Part shown: in pieces, positions 6,102 through 8,606 of the stretch | How the letters are laid out: each line of letters opens with the position of its first letter | Numbering within the stretch: the first letter of the stretch is position 1 | NCBI GenBank assembly: GCA_938022485.1 | Contig: CALIEE010000004.1 | Span: 1-8,606, forward strand | Origin: an uncultured bacterium | Lineage (GTDB): Bacteria > Bdellovibrionota_C > UBA2361 > SZUA-149 > CALKYB01 | Length of the DNA: 8,606 nt | Direction of reading: 5' to 3' | The notes under the pieces: generated by a model | The model's input: the letters and a program-made list of their open reading frames with translations, nothing else | Databases searched by the model: none | Told to the model about the DNA's origin: nothing | Translations under genes and position numbers: made by a program

Positions 6102-6950
6102 TTATTTCTTGGAATTGACGTTCTCAGCTAAAACTCTCTTCGTTATTCTGGCCGCAATGGGGCCAGGAGTGACTTTGCCAGTCAGAGCTAAAAATTTATT
6201 CTTTAACCCATTGATGCATACCCAATTCTGTCCTTTTTGGGCTTGCAGTGCTTGGCGAACTACTTCAAGTGCTGTCATCGAAGGCAAATGATTCATTTTT
6301 TCTGGAAGTCCCGAGACTAAATGAAACTCACTTTCCGTTGGTCCGGGGCAATGGCTCATCACGTGGACATTAAAGTCTTGAGCTTCGGCAGCCAATGCCT
6401 GGCTAAAACTGTGTACGAAAGCTTTTGTAGCAGCATAGGTGGTCATATATGTGATAGGCTGATGCGCGGCTATTGAGGCTACATTTATGATAGAGCCTGA
6501 ACGCTGCTCTCGCATATCAGCAAATGTCATATGACTTAGATCTAACAATGCTTGGCAGTTTAGACTAACCATATCCAACTCCCGTTCGATGTTGGTTTCA
6601 GCAAATTTTGAAACTGAGCCAAAACCTGCGTTATTTACTAATAATTGGGGCTTGGAATCTTTAGTGGCGCGCTGATAAAATCTTCTTCTAGCTGCTTTAT
6701 CTAAAAGGTCTACCTTTTCCGTATAGACCTGAACTCCGTAGAGACTCTCCAGCTCCTCCTTTAACTTTTCGAGATTATCTACTCGCCTGGCGCAAAGGGC
6801 CAAAGAGTAGCCTTGTCGGGCGAGTTCTTGGGCGTAAACGAGACCAATGCCTGCCGATGCTCCGGTTACTATAGCCAGATTTTGGACTGATTTGGTTAAA
6901 GTTGATTGATTTTCTGGTGAATTCACAAAAATAGCTGTTGATAACTTCAA
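6102..6950 (-). CDS. Short-chain dehydrogenase/reductase (SDR), classical type
   Basis: This is a classical Rossmann-fold SDR with all key residues. The cofactor motif TGASAGIG is at 29-36, NNAG at 106-109, the structural Asn at 131, the catalytic Ser159 in NVASIAA, and YxxxK as Tyr172-Lys176 (YAATK). CARR at 53-56, after the second strand, suggests NADP(H) rather than NAD(H). It should be a soluble oxidoreductase; the pattern with PGPTESEF after the catalytic Lys recalls SDRs annotated as DltE-like or fatty acyl-type, but the substrate cannot be read from sequence. The frame opens with TTG at 6950; a GTG at 6926 is an alternative, and both lack a clear ribosome-binding site. About 20 residues precede the first strand, so the shorter form loses nothing essential. 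It is the first gene of the SDR-speA-YiiX cluster, 10 bases before speA. Confidence 0.88.
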   Translation of the reverse strand: MKLSTAIFVNSPENQSTLTKSVQNLAIVTGASAGIGLVYAQELARQGYSLALCARRVDNLEKLKEELESLYGVQVYTEKVDLLDKAARRRFYQRATKDSKPQLLVNNAGFGSVSKFAETNIERELDMVSLNCQALLDLSHMTFADMREQRSGSIINVASIAAHQPITYMTTYAATKAFVHSFSQALAAEAQDFNVHVMSHCPGPTESEFHLVSGLPEKMNHLPSMTALEVVRQALQAQKGQNWVCINGLKNKFLALTGKVTPGPIAARITKRVLAENVNSKK

Positions 6951-6979
6951 TTATTAACTAGACTTGAGATTGGTATATG
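6951..6979 (+). promoter_or_regulatory. Possible extended -10 promoter for the small membrane protein gene
   Basis: TGGTATATG (6971-6979) matches an extended -10 (TGn plus TATATG), with a poor -35 TTATTA at 6951-6956 and a 17-base gap. Transcription would begin near 6986, just before the ATG at 7000. This argues against the upstream TTG at 6964 as start. The same short interval must also hold the divergent promoter of the SDR cluster; I see only a TTTACA without a good -10 on that strand. Confidence 0.35.
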
Positions 6980-6999
6980 TAAAGAAAATAAGACGAATC

Positions 7000-7380
7000 A
7001 TGGCCAATTCAGCTCACAATCGCAAGGGGCATTACAGACAGCCACTGTCTAGTAAACTGATTACCTATTTATTTGCCGGTTCTATGGTGGCTATAGGTTT
7101 AAAAACAATTAACACTAGGCATGGCGGGTTCGAGACTTTGCTAAAAAACTGGTCGACAATGGCTGTAAGTGAGTTAAGCCATTGGGCAGGTGATGTTAGG
7201 CGTGAACGAGAGCTTGGAGCTAATACCAAACGACTTTCTTTATTTGGAGATGAGGATACTCTTCCACGTCGAAAAACTAGATTCTTGGGATTAGGGGGAG
7301 AGTCAAAAGTACCGCAACCTAATACTCATCTAGAGAGCGATGATCGAGAAGAACTTAATAGTCTTATCAACAAGCTCTAA
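7000..7380 (+). CDS. Small single-pass membrane protein, hypothetical
   Basis: The 126-residue product is not recognised. A short basic N-terminus (MANSAHNRKGHYRQPLSSK) leads into one hydrophobic segment, LITYLFAGSMVAIGL (~20-34), without a signal-peptidase or lipobox motif. It is therefore probably an inner-membrane anchor, with the rest as a charged tail of about 90 residues. The tail has a helical stretch (FETLLKNWSTMAVSELSHWAGDVRRERELG) followed by a low-complexity, Arg/Glu/Asp-rich, probably disordered end. I chose the ATG at 7000 over the TTG at 6964 because the likely promoter overlaps the latter. It is divergent from the SDR cluster and 110 bases before the lipoprotein pair; that gap has a TAAAAT at 7466 but no matching -35. 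Confidence 0.6.
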   Translation: MANSAHNRKGHYRQPLSSKLITYLFAGSMVAIGLKTINTRHGGFETLLKNWSTMAVSELSHWAGDVRRERELGANTKRLSLFGDEDTLPRRKTRFLGLGGESKVPQPNTHLESDDREELNSLINKL

Positions 7381-7490
7381 GCTTACTATTTCGTCAGAAC
7401 TGGCGTCCGTCCTAAGTTTGACCTGAGTGCCATAGTTGCTAATCTGTCGCGCTTAAACTTGTCTCTAAAATCTTCATATGGATCAGGCCA

Positions 7491-8015
7491 ATGATAGCGC
7501 GCTCAATGCTTCTTTTTTTTGTTGTTTCTCTCTCAGGTTGTGGGTTTTCCTTTAAGAGCCTAGACCCTCTTTTGGCGGGCGAAACAGAGCGAGCAAAACA
7601 ACTAGGTAAGACTGTGCGAGCCTACCATCAAGCTGTCTATTGGAGTGATGGAGATATGGCATCTGGCTTTGTTGCTCCAGAGGTTAGAGCTAGCTTTATT
7701 CGAGATCTTAGTGCTCGAAAAACAGGGGAGAAGTTGGTCGATATTAAAGTCGCGTCTATAGATTACGAACCTGAAAATCGTCTAGCAACAGTAAACACCG
7801 TAACCAAGTATTATCAAATTCCCACTTATCAAGTTAAGACCCGTTACGAAAAAGAAAACTGGAAATTTGATAGATTCGCCGGCGGTTGGCGAACCACTGG
7901 GGTTAATGAGGTTGAAGAATCTGCGTTCATTGGGCTCGATCAGCTCGGAGAGGAACAACAGAGTTTCCGCGGACGTTTGAAAGATGCAGGCGGTCGTACT
8001 TTCAACTTGGACTAA
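7491..8015 (+). CDS. Putative lipoprotein, unknown family
   Basis: A signal peptide of lipoprotein type opens the protein: MIARSMLLFFVVSLSGC, with lipobox LSGC and Cys17 as the lipidated residue. The mature part is about 158 residues. Its first half is helical (ERAKQLGKTVRAYHQAVYWSD), followed by alternating strands (LVDIKVASIDYEPENRLATV, then TKYYQIPTYQVKTRYE). It closes with a Trp-rich sequence, ENWKFDRFAGGWRTTG. The helix-then-sheet order resembles NTF2/cystatin-like small folds, but this is only an impression. Phe at +2 after the Cys does not signal inner-membrane retention by the Asp rule, so outer-membrane attachment is likely. The ATG at 7491 has AGG close by; an internal ATG at 7506 would give a very short signal peptide. 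The next lipoprotein gene starts 4 bases after the stop, so the two form an operon. Confidence 0.75.
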   Translation: MIARSMLLFFVVSLSGCGFSFKSLDPLLAGETERAKQLGKTVRAYHQAVYWSDGDMASGFVAPEVRASFIRDLSARKTGEKLVDIKVASIDYEPENRLATVNTVTKYYQIPTYQVKTRYEKENWKFDRFAGGWRTTGVNEVEESAFIGLDQLGEEQQSFRGRLKDAGGRTFNLD

Positions 8016-8019
8016 TTTT

Positions 8020-8606
8020 ATGAAGATCAGTAGCTTTTCTTTTTTAGTGCTTTTTTCTCTTGTCTTTCTGGGCGGGTGTAGTTCACTTGGATTGTCTGGT
8101 TTAGCTCAGAGCAGCCAAACGGTTTTAACTGATTCTGAGACTGGAGAGGCCCCCGTAGAAGTCAAAATTAAGTCTGCATCAAAAGAAGAGGGCTTGCTTT
8201 ATATCGATGTCGATGTCACTCCACAAACAGCTATTCGGACTGATAGACTAGCTGTAGCTCTGATAGGACTTTCCTCTGAGCAGGAGGTCGTCAGAAAAGA
8301 AGTGGCCTTGGTTAAGGACCTAGTGGAGAAAGGTGTCCTCGCTCAAGGTGAAGAGGTTCAAGTCAATTTCATAATCGATGCTGCTGGTATCTCGGATTAC
8401 GAGGTGAAGTGTAGCTGGGGTGCCCAAGCTCTAGCATTGGTAGAGAATAGTAAAAAACTGGAACGAGCAAATCCATCGCTTATAAAAAGCAATCATAAAA
8501 GAAAAAACGCTCTTAAAGTAAATGAACCAATTGGTCTCGCGGCAGCTCCAAAAAAGACTGATGGCCAAAATAGCCTTGTTCAACAAGAAATTGCTGAAGA
8601 GATGGA
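8020..8606 (+). CDS. Putative lipoprotein, partial (runs off the window)
   Basis: The ATG at 8020 opens a frame that stays open to the end of the window (195 complete codons). It begins with a lipoprotein signal MKISSFSFLVLFSLVFLGGC, with lipobox LGGC and Cys20 followed by Ser. Residues ~45-140 are beta-rich (VEVKIKSASKEEGLLYIDVDV, then LAVALIGLSSE, then EVQVNFIIDAAGISDYEVKCSW), ending in a charged, Lys-rich tail that looks disordered (~150 onward). No family is recognised. The start is 4 bases after the previous lipoprotein stop, with a weak ribosome-binding site, so translational coupling is likely. Together they may form a pair of envelope proteins; the missing 3' end prevents a better call. 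Confidence 0.75.
   Translation, partial: MKISSFSFLVLFSLVFLGGCSSLGLSGLAQSSQTVLTDSETGEAPVEVKIKSASKEEGLLYIDVDVTPQTAIRTDRLAVALIGLSSEQEVVRKEVALVKDLVEKGVLAQGEEVQVNFIIDAAGISDYEVKCSWGAQALALVENSKKLERANPSLIKSNHKRKNALKVNEPIGLAAAPKKTDGQNSLVQQEIAEEM

Overview
The window comes from a bacterium with an outer membrane. Two adjacent genes encode lipoproteins with lipoboxes, the promoters look like sigma-70 type, and ThiC and the long biosynthetic arginine decarboxylase are widespread in Proteobacteria and related phyla. Base composition is moderate, by eye slightly AT-rich. I cannot assign the lineage from the sequence. Most genes are chromosomal housekeeping or hypothetical genes. I see no tRNA, rRNA, CRISPR array, phage gene or transposase.

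Layout: (1) At 58-1056 on the minus strand lies thiC, with a sigma-70-like promoter and a clear TPP riboswitch in its leader. Only the N-terminal ~257 residues of ThiC are present. Homology stops abruptly near base 90, well inside the window, so the catalytic C-terminal half is absent here. (2) At 1124-2252 on the plus strand is a TPR-repeat protein gene behind a strong promoter, divergent from thiC. (3) At 2270-3226 on the plus strand are two small genes, an SCP2-like protein and an unrecognised 181-residue protein, downstream of a 13-base direct repeat. (4) At 3247-6950 on the minus strand is a tight three-gene cluster: a short-chain dehydrogenase/reductase, biosynthetic arginine decarboxylase (speA), and a permuted NlpC/P60 (YiiX-like) hydrolase. 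It converges with region 3. The speA reading frame is broken by one in-frame TAA after codon 52, and both sides of it are well conserved. (5) At 6951-8606 on the plus strand are a small single-pass membrane protein and two tandem lipoproteins; the last runs off the window.

How they work together: thiC would make the thiamine pyrimidine under TPP control, and speA would make agmatine for polyamine synthesis. As written here both are damaged. This means either real gene decay in this strain or errors at two places in the assembly. The membrane and lipoprotein genes and the YiiX-like hydrolase suggest envelope functions, but no shared pathway can be shown. I found no convincing new defence or mobile system. 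The points most worth a second look are the two lesions, the reinitiation signal after the speA stop, the riboswitch leader and the paired repeat upstream of the SCP2-like gene.
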